Positions 26,282 to 35,379 of a stretch of 64,000 nucleotides of DNA are shown here, in pieces. The DNA lies in assembly GCF_000384415.1 (NCBI RefSeq), contig NZ_ARVU01000001.1, positions 1,984,001-2,048,000 of the forward strand. Reading direction: 5' to 3'. The position numbers and the translations under genes are program-made. Position 1 is the first letter of the stretch. Each line of letters begins with the position of its first letter. Source of the DNA: Cycloclasticus pugetii PS-1. GTDB lineage: Bacteria > Pseudomonadota > Gammaproteobacteria > Methylococcales > Cycloclasticaceae. The notes under the pieces are model-generated. The model was not told the DNA's origin. It did no database searches and worked only from the letters and a program-made list of their open reading frames with translations.

Positions 26282-28399
26282 TTACCATTTGTAGCTCGCT
26301 GTGACATAAAGATTGCGTCCTTGGCCTGGTATTTTGTCACCCACTGCAACATCTTCATTATTCATTGCCCGATTAACAGCTGAGGTATGATCTTCAAAAT
26401 CTCTATCTAAAATATTTTCTACCCCCAACCCAACTTTAAGGCCTGCAATAGGTGCTATTTCACCACGAACATGCAGCAGCCCATAACCGGCTGATTTTTG
26501 CTCACCATTATAAGCAGCTACGTCATTTTGCGCACTGTACGCTTCGAGCTCTGTGGCTAATGACCAGTTATTTTGTTCGAACGTTAATTGCGTTCTCGTA
26601 TTAAAAGGTGCTATCCGATAAAGATTATCTCCACCTCCATCACGGCGACGACCGCGCACATAACTGACCGTTCCATCCAAACGCCAGTCTGTCGTAAGTT
26701 CATAGCCCCACTCCACATCCACACCATACAGTTCAGCATCTACGTTGCTGAACTGTAACACCGTATCTCCGCCAAAAATACTGTTCGCGCCATCTGCTAC
26801 AATATTTGCAGTTGTGCCAGTGACTTGCTCACCTTGAATATAATCATTCACACGGTGATAAAAAGCACGCGGCGCAAGGTATAACTCGCCAGCAGCATAT
26901 TCTAGACCCAGCTCAAACTGATAGGCCGTTTCAGGCTCTAAATTCACATCGCCGATATACACTCGGTTATCCGCTAAACCACCCGTGGCTTCTAACGGTA
27001 TCCATAAATAACGTTCTTGATAACTGGGAGAACGCATTTTACGTGCAAAACCTACTTCGGCTGTTAATTCGCTTGATATCGACTGCCTTAAAATAACATC
27101 AAAATCCCAGTTATGATCTGTTTGAGAACGATCTCCCTCATTAAAGCTATCAACCAATTCTGTGACTTGAGGCCCGATCATCATCATATTCCCGTACATG
27201 TGGTGCCCCACTTCGTCTGAGTCCATTTTAACTTGGGTATATCGAAGGCCTGTTTCAAGCTCTAAACCCTGCTGGACGTCACCTTTCCATTCTGCAAACC
27301 CACTGTAACGATTGCGTTCAGCGCCGTTAAAATTATCCACGCCAAACATTGGGTTATTCGGATCAGTAATAAAACCGTCATGCGTCGATTGATCGCCTTG
27401 CACACCAAGGCTAAGGTGACCGTTTGAAAAAGGCATTTTATAAACAGCCGATAAGCCACCCCCATCAACTGTTGTTAGGTTTTCACGGGTGCGGCTACTA
27501 CCTGCCATGGCGGTCATGTTCGTACCGTTAGAACGTAAGCTAAAGTTATTCATTAAATGACGCATATCTTGATAATAGTAATCGATTTCTAATGAACGAT
27601 TGTCAGCTAACTGGACACTGTAGTCAGCAGAAAATATACCGCCTCTAACCCAGATGATATCCATCGGTAAAGAAGCGGAGCCAGTATGACCGGTATCATT
27701 ATTACTGTAATTAAACCCTAACTCATGAGCACCAAATTTTGTACCATAACCAACGGTGTAAGCATCACGATCATATTGGCTAGGGTCAACTGTACGACTA
27801 CCGTCAAACTCATAGTCATCGCCTTGTTCTTTGCTAATACTCGCATAAAAACGATGGCTATCATTCGAATATGCACTCAACACACTGCTGGTTAAGCCGT
27901 TATCTACCTCACTAAACCCCAGTGACGCTAAGCCATGAAACTCAAATTCTTCACCATCGGTGAACTCTCCTTTACGAGACTCAGCGATCATTGAACCACC
28001 TATTGTTTCAATCCCGCTACTGATCGGCGCAATACCGCGATACACAGTCAGCTTATCGGTTAATGCTGCTGGTATATGGCTTAATGGAGGATCCATGCTG
28101 TTTGGCCCAACTTCTTTCCAAGACATGCCATCAACCACTGCATTAATACGACCACCAAATTGACCTCGGTATGAGGCTATACCGGTTAGCGGGCCATTAC
28201 GATTAACATTAGCGCCAGGCACTCTTTTTAGAAGCGCAGCAGTATCTTTCAATGCTAACGATTCTGGTGCAATTCCGAATGCGCCCGGACGCATGCTAGC
28301 ACCTTCTACAATGATTGTTTGATTTGTGTAATCAGCCGCCTTAACTGGCAAAGCTGCAATGACAGCTAATGATAATAAACTTAATTTAAACCGTTTCAT
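26282..28399 (-). CDS. TonB-dependent outer-membrane receptor
   Basis: 705 residues. A signal peptide (residues 1-21, ending PVKAA) is followed by a plug domain (LLKRVPGANVNRNG, RGQFGGRINAVVDGMSWKEV, KLTVYRGIAPISSG, GGSMIAE) and a 22-strand-like barrel ending in the aromatic C-terminus TASYKW. The ERARxxxx-like LAPRAFYHRVNDYI and GVDVEWGYEL blocks are typical. Plug sequence MDPPLSHIP and a Met/His-rich barrel segment (HHMYGNMMMIG) recall copper receptors of the OprC/NosA type, but an aromatic or siderophore ligand is also possible. No TonB-ExbBD or periplasmic partner is adjacent. Expression is likely controlled by the palindrome at 28469. Confidence 0.9.
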   Translation of the reverse strand: MKRFKLSLLSLAVIAALPVKAADYTNQTIIVEGASMRPGAFGIAPESLALKDTAALLKRVPGANVNRNGPLTGIASYRGQFGGRINAVVDGMSWKEVGPNSMDPPLSHIPAALTDKLTVYRGIAPISSGIETIGGSMIAESRKGEFTDGEEFEFHGLASLGFSEVDNGLTSSVLSAYSNDSHRFYASISKEQGDDYEFDGSRTVDPSQYDRDAYTVGYGTKFGAHELGFNYSNNDTGHTGSASLPMDIIWVRGGIFSADYSVQLADNRSLEIDYYYQDMRHLMNNFSLRSNGTNMTAMAGSSRTRENLTTVDGGGLSAVYKMPFSNGHLSLGVQGDQSTHDGFITDPNNPMFGVDNFNGAERNRYSGFAEWKGDVQQGLELETGLRYTQVKMDSDEVGHHMYGNMMMIGPQVTELVDSFNEGDRSQTDHNWDFDVILRQSISSELTAEVGFARKMRSPSYQERYLWIPLEATGGLADNRVYIGDVNLEPETAYQFELGLEYAAGELYLAPRAFYHRVNDYIQGEQVTGTTANIVADGANSIFGGDTVLQFSNVDAELYGVDVEWGYELTTDWRLDGTVSYVRGRRRDGGGDNLYRIAPFNTRTQLTFEQNNWSLATELEAYSAQNDVAAYNGEQKSAGYGLLHVRGEIAPIAGLKVGLGVENILDRDFEDHTSAVNRAMNNEDVAVGDKIPGQGRNLYVTASYKW

Positions 28400-28468
28400 A
28401 AACCCTCTAATTAGTTTTTTGTTTTTTTACAACAAAGTGGATTTTACCAATGAATCGGTTTTCAGAAA

Positions 28469-28485
28469 TGTGACAAATTGTCACA
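28469..28485. promoter_or_regulatory. Perfect palindromic operator candidate upstream of the TonB receptor
   Basis: TGTGACAA-A-TTGTCACA, perfect 8+1+8, 70 bases before the receptor ATG. A degenerate second copy TGCGACAA-T-TTGCCACA lies at 28524-28540, exactly 55 bases on. The half-sites look like CRP (TGTGA/TCACA) but the spacer is 7, not 6, in both copies. Confidence 0.55.
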
Positions 28486-28523
28486 CCTCTATAGCGTCAC
28501 ACAAAAATAAACGTTAAAACCTC

Positions 28524-28540
28524 TGCGACAATTTGCCACA
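28524..28540. promoter_or_regulatory. Degenerate second copy of the receptor-upstream operator
   Basis: TGCGACAATTTGCCACA keeps the spacing and 14 of 17 bases of the palindrome at 28469-28485. It overlaps the -35-like TTGCCA (28533-28538) of a possible plus-strand promoter whose -10 would be ATATCT at 28555-28560. Confidence 0.4.
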
Positions 28541-28635
28541 TTCTCAGGACTCACATATCTCGGTAAGCTATCAGCAACTCTTAAAAGCTGATTGAGTAAT
28601 TTTTACTTCAAACATGCTGATGCCCTATGGGCATA

Positions 28636-28671
28636 AAGCAGCCCGAATCTCCCTTCTATGGCTGCTTTTTT
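28636..28671 (+). terminator. Plus-strand intrinsic terminator 1
   Basis: Stem AAGCAGCC (28636-28643) and GGCTGCTT (28660-28667), loop 16 bases, T run to 28671. Confidence 0.65.
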
Positions 28672-28700
28672 GACCTCAAATCTATTAAGAGTTCTTTATC

Positions 28701-28728
28701 GCCCTCTGTATCCCAGAGGGCTTTTTTT
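28701..28728 (+). terminator. Plus-strand intrinsic terminator 2
   Basis: Eight-base GC-rich stem GCCCTCTG/CAGAGGGC with a five-base loop and seven T at 28722-28728. It ends 12 bases before the convergent argG stop and is oriented away from any known plus-strand gene. Confidence 0.85.
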
Positions 28729-28739
28729 GACTATAAAGA

Positions 28740-29957
28740 TTAAGAACGTTTCCTAGCCGCAATTCGCATGCGTAATGCATTTAATTTAATAAACCCTTCT
28801 GCATCTTTTTGATCATATGCGCCGCCATCATCTTCAAACGTGGCAATGTTTTCATCAAATAAACTATTAGAGGCTGATTCACGACCCACAACAATCACAT
28901 TTCCTTTGTAGAGTTTCAAACGAATTCGGCCATTTACGGTAATTTGTGACGCATTAATCATTGTTTGCAACATTTCACGCTCTGGACTCCACCAGTAGCC
29001 GTTGTAAATAAGGCTAGCGTAACGTGGCATCAATTCATCTTTCAGATGGGTCACTTCGCGATCTAATGTTATCGATTCGATGGCACGATGCGCTTTTAGC
29101 ATGATAGTGCCGCCTGGGGTTTCGTAACAACCACGCGCCTTCATACCCACATAACGGTTTTCAACAATATCTGCACGGCCAATACCGTTTGCCCCACCTA
29201 TTTTATTTAATTCCGCTAATACGGTAGCCGGTGACATCGCTTGACCATCAATCGCTATAATATCACCACCTTTATACTCCAGTTCAATATAGGTCGGTTC
29301 ACTGGGGGCTGCTTCTGGAGAAACAGACCAACGCCACATGTCTTCTTCTGGCTCAACCCATGGGTCTTCTAAAATATCCCCTTCATAAGAAATATGTAGC
29401 AAGTTCGCATCCATCGAATAGGGTGACTTTTTACCACGTTTCATTTCAACGGCTATCCCCGCTTTCTCAGCATACGCAAGCAATGAATCACGCGAGGTTA
29501 AATCCCACTCGCGCCAAGGCGCAATAATTTTTACATCTGGCTTTAACGCATAGGCACCGAGCTCAAAACGCACCTGATCATTACCTTTGCCGGTTGCCCC
29601 GTGTGAAATGGCATCCGCTCCTGTCTCATTAGCAATTTCAATTAAGCGTTTTGAAATTAGCGGGCGAGCAATAGATGTCCCGAGAAGGTATTCACCTTCG
29701 TAAATTGTATTCGCTCTAAACATTGGAAAAACAAAATCACGGACGAACTCTTCCTTTAGATCATCAATGTAAATTTCCTTAATGCCGTAGGATCGTGCTT
29801 TTTCACGGGCTGGCTCTACTTCCTCACCTTGACCCAAATCGGCGGTAAACGTAACCACTTCACAATTGTATACATCTTCTAGCCATTTAAGGATAACCGA
29901 CGTATCTAATCCACCAGAATAAGCTAAAACAACTTTATTGACTTCTTGCTTTGACAT
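28740..29957 (-). CDS. argG: Argininosuccinate synthase
   Basis: 405 residues, standard length for the type I enzyme. It condenses citrulline and aspartate with ATP in arginine synthesis. [18 protein letters not shown] is the ATP pyrophosphatase P-loop; [25 protein letters not shown] and [19 protein letters not shown] are the citrulline and aspartate sites. argB lies 9 kb away at 39230; no other arg gene is adjacent, so arg genes are dispersed as in pseudomonads. Confidence 0.98.
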   Translation of the reverse strand: MSKQEVNKVVLAYSGGLDTSVILKWLEDVYNCEVVTFTADLGQGEEVEPAREKARSYGIKEIYIDDLKEEFVRDFVFPMFRANTIYEGEYLLGTSIARPLISKRLIEIANETGADAISHGATGKGNDQVRFELGAYALKPDVKIIAPWREWDLTSRDSLLAYAEKAGIAVEMKRGKKSPYSMDANLLHISYEGDILEDPWVEPEEDMWRWSVSPEAAPSEPTYIELEYKGGDIIAIDGQAMSPATVLAELNKIGGANGIGRADIVENRYVGMKARGCYETPGGTIMLKAHRAIESITLDREVTHLKDELMPRYASLIYNGYWWSPEREMLQTMINASQITVNGRIRLKLYKGNVIVVGRESASNSLFDENIATFEDDGGAYDQKDAEGFIKLNALRMRIAARKRS

Positions 29958-30018
29958 GAGATCACTCGCGACTTAAAAATAATCCGCGAATTATACCCGA
30001 TTGCATGACCACTTGGCG

Positions 30019-31170
30019 CTACCCTGAAATTGAAATATCCACTCGTCTGTTTAATTGACGCCCTGCAGGGTACCTATTACTAGATGTAGGGCGACTTTCA
30101 CCATACGCCTTAGTCACTATTTGATCTGACTTAACACCCTTTGATAAGAGGTATTTTTTTATTACCTCAACACGCTTTTTGGAGACTGCCATATTAATCT
30201 GACGAGGACCTTGACTATCACTATATCCTTTAAGCACTATCTTCCCGTCTGGATGTTGTAAACGCCTATATTGTAATAAGTAGTCTAACTTTTTATTATC
30301 ACGCTCATTTAAGCTGACTGAACCGGACCTAAAGTAGATATGCTTAAAAGGCTCAGGGCCAGCCACTTTCATCCGCACACTGGCGGCGGGTGTATCTAAT
30401 GCTTCGGGGTCATCTAAGGCAATAACCTGTTCTTCAGGCATTCCTTCGTTAATTAAGAACTGGCGTAACGCCTGAACCCGCCCATCATAAACGCGCCGAC
30501 CGTCTTTGACAGAAAAATCTTCTGTGCCACTAACTAAGTCAATTCTTTCTGTCTGACCGGCTTCTTTTACATACGTAACCGCTTTGCTTAACAGCTTGCG
30601 GTTTTTATGTGTGATTGTTGTACTTAAATAGTTGAATAACGACAATTGCTGGTGCACATCGTCCCTGCTAAAGGGGAGTAGATTTTGGCGGCATGACTCA
30701 AATTGAGCCATCACATCCAAAAAGTTAACCGATGATATCGCTACGTTAACCTGCCCGCCTTGATTCGCCTTATAACTAAACTGTGGAAAACGGCCATTGG
30801 ATAGTTCTTGTAACATACGTTCTGATACATCACTTTGAACCACCAATTCTTTGGTTTTCGTTTTAACCTTTGCTAATTTAAGTGAGGGCGCATCGTGCAT
30901 CCATACTGGTGGCACAGAGCTCAACATAGCCGTGTGAATTGGTGGCACGTATGACTCTGCTTTTAAAATAAAATTAACACGCTCACCTGACTTTTGCTCA
31001 AAAACACCCACGCCATATTGTGGAATAACATGCGTTATATAACACCCAACTTTGTTACCAGAGAACGTCCATTGTGAATGCGTAACTGGCGCCTGATACT
31101 GCTGAGCCAAGGTGCTCGCACTAAACAGCGTCATTGCCAGTAAGAATATATAGTGTTTAATCGTCTTCAT
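30019..31170 (-). CDS. MotY-like protein with C-terminal OmpA peptidoglycan-binding domain
   Basis: 383 residues. A signal peptide (1-22, ending STLAQ) leads to an N-terminal region of MotY type: SQWTFSGNKVGCYITHVIPQ, then YGVGVFEQKSGERVNFIL. The C-terminal OmpA domain begins near residue 275 (IYFRSGSVSLNERDNKKLDY) and contains LKGYSDSQGPRQINMAVSKK and GESRPTSSNRYPAGRQLNRR, which hold peptidoglycan. In Vibrio and Pseudomonas, MotY forms the T ring of the Na+-type or similar flagellar motor. It is about 90 residues longer than usual MotY. No flagellar genes are near, so a structural or motility role is equally open. Confidence 0.82.
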   Translation of the reverse strand: MKTIKHYIFLLAMTLFSASTLAQQYQAPVTHSQWTFSGNKVGCYITHVIPQYGVGVFEQKSGERVNFILKAESYVPPIHTAMLSSVPPVWMHDAPSLKLAKVKTKTKELVVQSDVSERMLQELSNGRFPQFSYKANQGGQVNVAISSVNFLDVMAQFESCRQNLLPFSRDDVHQQLSLFNYLSTTITHKNRKLLSKAVTYVKEAGQTERIDLVSGTEDFSVKDGRRVYDGRVQALRQFLINEGMPEEQVIALDDPEALDTPAASVRMKVAGPEPFKHIYFRSGSVSLNERDNKKLDYLLQYRRLQHPDGKIVLKGYSDSQGPRQINMAVSKKRVEVIKKYLLSKGVKSDQIVTKAYGESRPTSSNRYPAGRQLNRRVDISISG

Positions 31171-31214
31171 ACCGCCTATATCGGCAGATAAAAATAGAAC
31201 TTTATATTTTTCTT

Positions 31215-31991
31215 CTAACTTAAAAAACTATTAAGCAACGTCATAAATTCCACAGGTGATTCAATATGCGGCCAATGGCCAGACTTAGCTATGGTTTGAA
31301 ATTCGGCGGCTGGAAACATTTCTTTCGTCGGTTCTCGGTAGCGTGACGTCATATAGGTTGATTGACCACCATTAATAAACAACGCACGATTCGCATACTG
31401 CTTCTTAAGGCTATTTGCTGGAAACCCCATAATATCAGGCATGCTTTTTTCAATGCTCGCAAGGTTAACTCTCCACTGATAACCCCTTGATGTATTCGCC
31501 ACCAAGTTTTGTAGTAAAAACTGTCTTAAACTGGGCGTACTTAGTTTTTCAGCTAAGTACTGATCAGCTTCTTTTCTTGAGCCGACGCTGTCAAGTGGTA
31601 CATGATATAGGCCCAACAACACATCATCGAAATTATGCGAATACGTCACAGGTGCCATGTCCACAACAATTAATTGACTCACCTTTTCTGGCTCTGAGAG
31701 GGCCAGTTGCATCGCAACTTTCCCACCCATGCTATGGCCTAGTACCACCGCTTCTTTAATGTCTTCAAGCGTCATAAACGCTAGCACATCAGTCGCCATT
31801 GATTCATACCCCATCTCATCAGCATGTGGAGATGAACCATGATTACGTAAATCTAAGCTGTATACCGTGTCGTGTTCTGCCAATTGCTTTGCAATTCCCT
31901 GCCAATTACGCGCGCTACCAAATAGCCCATGTAAAATAATTATCGGCCTACCCGCTTCACCGTGTCGTACAAAATTCAGTGATACGCTCAT
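31215..31991 (-). CDS. ybfF: Alpha/beta-hydrolase esterase, YbfF family
   Basis: 258 residues from the preferred ATG at 31991, giving MSVSLNFVRHGEAGRPIIIL. LHGLFGSARNWQGIAKQL (oxyanion block), YSLDLRNHGSSPH, VVLGHSMGGKVAMQLAL (nucleophile Ser elbow) and a C-terminal SGHWPHIESP (catalytic His) match YbfF. An upstream in-frame extension would overlap lpd and lacks homology. It starts 13 bases after the lpd stop with AGG spaced correctly, so it is probably the last gene of the pdh operon. Physiological ester unknown. Confidence 0.9.
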   Translation of the reverse strand: MSVSLNFVRHGEAGRPIIILHGLFGSARNWQGIAKQLAEHDTVYSLDLRNHGSSPHADEMGYESMATDVLAFMTLEDIKEAVVLGHSMGGKVAMQLALSEPEKVSQLIVVDMAPVTYSHNFDDVLLGLYHVPLDSVGSRKEADQYLAEKLSTPSLRQFLLQNLVANTSRGYQWRVNLASIEKSMPDIMGFPANSLKKQYANRALFINGGQSTYMTSRYREPTKEMFPAAEFQTIAKSGHWPHIESPVEFMTLLNSFLS

Positions 31992-32004
31992 CGCCTGACC
32001 CGAC

Positions 32005-33750
32005 TTATTTCTTTTTAACGTATAAGTCGGTAATTGAACCCGCCTGCATTTCTGCTGCAAAACACAAGGTCTCAGATAAGGTCGGGTGTGGATGAATGGT
32101 TAACCCCATATCGTCAACATCTGCACCCATTTCCAATGCTAAAACCGCTTCGGCAATTAATTCACCTGCGTTGGTGCCAACAATACCTGCACCTAAAATA
32201 CGTTTTGTTTCAGGATCCCAAAGGATTTTGGTCATCCCTTCATCGCGGCCAATGCTCAAGGCGCGACCACTCGCTGCCCATGGGAAAACAGATTTTTCGT
32301 ACTTAATACCATCCGCTTTTGCTTTTGTTTCGGTCAATCCCATCCATGAAATTTCAGGGTCGGTATATGCTACCGATGGAATCGTCATAGGGTCAAAGGC
32401 TGCTTTTTCACCCGCTATCACTTCAGCGGCTACTTTTGCTTCATGAACTGCCTTATGCGCTAACATAGGGTTACCAACGACATCACCAATCGCAAAAATA
32501 TGTGGTACGTTGGTTCTCATTTGCTTATCGACCGAAATAAAGCCGCGCTCATCTACATTCACACCGGCTTTATCTGCCGAAATTAAACTGCCGTTAGGAC
32601 GACGACCTACAGACATCAACACTCGGTCATATACCGCTGAGTCGGGCACACCTTCGCCTTCAAAGCTTACTTTCAAGCCATCATCTGTTGACTCAATAGC
32701 CGTTACTTTTGCTTTCAAGTAAATATTTTCAAGCTGTTTCGATAATCTTTTATGTAGGGGCTTAACAAGGTCTTTATCACAACCGGCTACCAATTGATCC
32801 ATTAATTCAATCACACTAATTTTTGAACCTAAAGCATGATAGACCGTCGCCATTTCTAAACCAATAATACCGCCACCGATCACCAACATTTTTTCAGGAA
32901 CATCGGCCAGAGCGAGCGCACCTGTTGAGTCCATCAGACGATCATCGTCGTACGGGAAACCAGGGATTTTAACCGGCTGCGAACCGGCTGCAATAATTGC
33001 ATTATCGAAGGATATCGTTTGGCTACTGCCTTCATTTTCAACCACAACAGAATGGCTGGATGCAAAATTCGCATACCCTGTCACAACCGTAACATTCCGT
33101 TGTTTTGCTAAGCCTGCTAAGCCACCTGTTAAGCGCTGAATAATGTTCTCTTTATTGCCACGAATAGCATCGATATCCAACGTCGGAGGTTCAAAAGTAA
33201 CGCCATGTGCTGACATTTCTGCCGCCTCATGAATAACCTGCGCTTGGTGCAATAATGCTTTTGATGGAATACATCCAACATTCAAGCAAACGCCCCCTAA
33301 CGAGGCATGGCGTTCTATAAGCGCCACTTTTTTGCCGAGGTCAGCTGCGCGAAAGGCCGCCGTGTAACCACCAGGACCTGCGCCCATAACCAGTACATCC
33401 ACATGCAGATCAGCACTTTCATTTGCGCTTACAGGCGGCGTGGAAACAGGTTCTGCCACTGGAATATCGTCAGCAGCTGACGAGTCCTGCGTCGCCATAG
33501 CCTCAGATGCTTCAAGCTTTATCAATAAATCACCTTCAACCACTTTATCGCCTAATGCAACCATTATTTCTTTCACAACACCGGCTGAGGTACTTGGAAT
33601 ATCCATCGACGCCTTGTCGCTTTCCAAGGTCAAAAGACTGTCTTCGACCGCAACGCTATCACCCACAGCGACCTGAATATCAATTACCTCTACGCCGTCA
33701 TCAAACTCGCCAATGTCTGGAACTTTTATATCTATTAGATTAGCCATCAT
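32005..33750 (-). CDS. lpdA: Dihydrolipoamide dehydrogenase with N-terminal lipoyl domain
   Basis: 581 residues, E3 of pyruvate dehydrogenase. Residues 1-80 are a lipoyl domain with the lipoylated Lys at position 46 ([12 protein letters not shown]), then a linker of Ala/Val/Pro. The flavoprotein proper starts [38 protein letters not shown] carries the redox disulfide, [19 protein letters not shown] binds NAD, and the C-terminal [12 protein letters not shown] provides the catalytic His-Glu. E3 carrying its own lipoyl domain is known in several proteobacteria. Six bases downstream of aceF. Confidence 0.97.
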   Translation of the reverse strand: MMANLIDIKVPDIGEFDDGVEVIDIQVAVGDSVAVEDSLLTLESDKASMDIPSTSAGVVKEIMVALGDKVVEGDLLIKLEASEAMATQDSSAADDIPVAEPVSTPPVSANESADLHVDVLVMGAGPGGYTAAFRAADLGKKVALIERHASLGGVCLNVGCIPSKALLHQAQVIHEAAEMSAHGVTFEPPTLDIDAIRGNKENIIQRLTGGLAGLAKQRNVTVVTGYANFASSHSVVVENEGSSQTISFDNAIIAAGSQPVKIPGFPYDDDRLMDSTGALALADVPEKMLVIGGGIIGLEMATVYHALGSKISVIELMDQLVAGCDKDLVKPLHKRLSKQLENIYLKAKVTAIESTDDGLKVSFEGEGVPDSAVYDRVLMSVGRRPNGSLISADKAGVNVDERGFISVDKQMRTNVPHIFAIGDVVGNPMLAHKAVHEAKVAAEVIAGEKAAFDPMTIPSVAYTDPEISWMGLTETKAKADGIKYEKSVFPWAASGRALSIGRDEGMTKILWDPETKRILGAGIVGTNAGELIAEAVLALEMGADVDDMGLTIHPHPTLSETLCFAAEMQAGSITDLYVKKK

Positions 33751-33756
33751 ATCCTC

Positions 33757-35358
33757 CTACAACAACACACGACGGATGTCATTGAGATAACGTGAAAGCG
33801 CTACCATAAAGGAGGCAGCATCCGCACCATCTATCACGCGATGATCATAAGTGAGATCTAATGGAAGCATTAAGCGGGGGATAAATTCACTACCATTCCA
33901 GACTGGCTGCATCTCTGCACGTGTCGCACCTAAGATCGCCACTTCGGGGGCGTTAACAATTGGTGAAAAAGCAGTACCGCCAATTCCACCTAGGCTTGAG
34001 ATCGTCATACATGCGCCCTGCATTTCCTTTGGAGAAAGCTTACCATCCCTTGCTTTTTTACTGATCACGCCCATTTGTTCAGCCAACTCAAAAATACTGA
34101 CCTTATCAACATCTTTAAAGACAGGTACAACAAGCCCATTTGGTGTCGCAACAGCTATACCAATGTTGTAATATTTTTTATAAATCAAGCTATTACCATC
34201 TGGCGATAACGAGGCATTAAACTGTGGAAACTCTTTTAATGCAGCCACTAAAGCCTTCATCATAAATGCTAAAAACGTGACCTTCACACCCCGTTTTTCA
34301 GCATCTGCTTTTAATGATTTACGGAACGCTTCCATATCAGTAATGTCTGCTAGCTCATGATGTGTCACCATCGGCACATTCAGCCAAGCACGCGTTAAAT
34401 TCGTGCCTGTTAAGCGCTTAATCTTACTGAGCGGTTTTTCCTCTATTTCACCAAATTTTGTAAAATCAACCTCTGGAATAGGTGGAATCCCCGAGCCAAC
34501 TGATGAAGACGTCGCTGATTGGCCGGCAATAATTTGCTTAACGTGTTGTTTAATGTCTTCTTTTAAAAGCCGGCCTTTAGGCCCTGTTGCCTTGGTAACC
34601 GTTGATAAATCAACACCCAACTCTCTTGCAAACTTGCGTACCGTTGGACTTGCATGAATATGTCCCATTGGTTTTGAAGTCACCGGTGCCGCTGCAACAT
34701 TGGTATTGGGATTGGTATTCGTTTGCGATTTCGGCGCTGGCTTTGCTGGCGCTTTTTCTTCTGCTTTTGGCTCAGACTTTGCCGGACTCTCAGCCTTCAC
34801 TGTTGGAGCCGCTTGGCCGGATAAAACTACAATTAAATCACCTTCTGAGACTTGCTCACCGACGGCGACTTTAACCTCTTTAACGGTACCTGCTGAGGTC
34901 GAAGGAATCTCCATACTGGCTTTGTCACTTTCTAAGGTTAACAACGATTGTTCTTCTTCAACCACATCGCCGACAGCGACATTCACTTCAATAACTTCAA
35001 CAGCATCAAAGTCACCAATATCTGGGACATGAATATTAATTTCGCTTTCTGTTACTTCTTCTTGTACTGGTTCAGCTGCTGCTTCTTGAGCTGGTGCCTT
35101 CGCTTGCTCTGACGAGTTAAGCTCTTTTAGGCGAACGACAACAGTGCCTTCTGCCACAGAGTCGCCAACCGTCACTAAAATTTCTTCGACCACCCCTGCT
35201 GCTGATGAAGGGATTTCCATACTTGCCTTATCACTCTCTAACGTCAACAAGGCTTGTTCTACCTCAACTGAATCACCGATAGAAACTAAGACTTCAATAA
35301 CCTCAACAGCATCAAAATCACCAATATCTGGCACCGCTACATCTATTAAATCACTCAT
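33757..35358 (-). CDS. aceF: Dihydrolipoamide acetyltransferase (PDH E2)
   Basis: 533 residues. Two lipoyl domains in tandem (lipoyl Lys at 44 and again around 150, both [12 protein letters not shown]), Ala/Pro-rich linkers, a peripheral-subunit-binding domain (HASPTVRKFARELGVDLSTV, GPKGRLLKEDIKQHV) and a C-terminal acetyltransferase core ending DLTYDHRVIDGADAASFM, where HRxxDG is catalytic. It forms the core of the pyruvate dehydrogenase complex in the cytosol. Located between aceE (21 bases) and lpd (6 bases). Confidence 0.97.
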   Translation of the reverse strand: MSDLIDVAVPDIGDFDAVEVIEVLVSIGDSVEVEQALLTLESDKASMEIPSSAAGVVEEILVTVGDSVAEGTVVVRLKELNSSEQAKAPAQEAAAEPVQEEVTESEINIHVPDIGDFDAVEVIEVNVAVGDVVEEEQSLLTLESDKASMEIPSTSAGTVKEVKVAVGEQVSEGDLIVVLSGQAAPTVKAESPAKSEPKAEEKAPAKPAPKSQTNTNPNTNVAAAPVTSKPMGHIHASPTVRKFARELGVDLSTVTKATGPKGRLLKEDIKQHVKQIIAGQSATSSSVGSGIPPIPEVDFTKFGEIEEKPLSKIKRLTGTNLTRAWLNVPMVTHHELADITDMEAFRKSLKADAEKRGVKVTFLAFMMKALVAALKEFPQFNASLSPDGNSLIYKKYYNIGIAVATPNGLVVPVFKDVDKVSIFELAEQMGVISKKARDGKLSPKEMQGACMTISSLGGIGGTAFSPIVNAPEVAILGATRAEMQPVWNGSEFIPRLMLPLDLTYDHRVIDGADAASFMVALSRYLNDIRRVLL

Positions 35359-35379
35359 TCAATTCTCCTATCGCTCGCT

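Larger units (their letters stand above)
28562..28728 (+). ncRNA. Candidate small RNA(s) ending in two tandem intrinsic terminators
   Basis: No plus-strand coding gene exists between 24523 and 38282, yet two plus-strand terminators lie here: AAGCAGCC/GGCTGCTT with T6 ending 28671, and GCCCTCTG/CAGAGGGC with T7 ending 28728. Neither has a T run on the minus strand. Upstream are further hairpins, ATCAGC/GCTGAT (28570-28592) and ATGCCC-TAT-GGGCAT (28620-28634). A plausible promoter (TTGCCA, 16 bases, ATATCT) would start transcription near 28567. A 19-codon frame at 28615 lacks a ribosome-binding site. The RNA's existence is inferred. Confidence 0.4.

Noticed and set aside
28469-28485. Standard CRP/Vfr binding site
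   Set aside because: Half-sites fit, but the spacer is 7 rather than 6 bases in both copies, so it is listed as a separate candidate operator.
31992-32060. N-terminal extension of the YbfF esterase
   Set aside because: It overlaps the lpd 3' end and has no homology; the start at 31991 has a good ribosome-binding site and matches the family.
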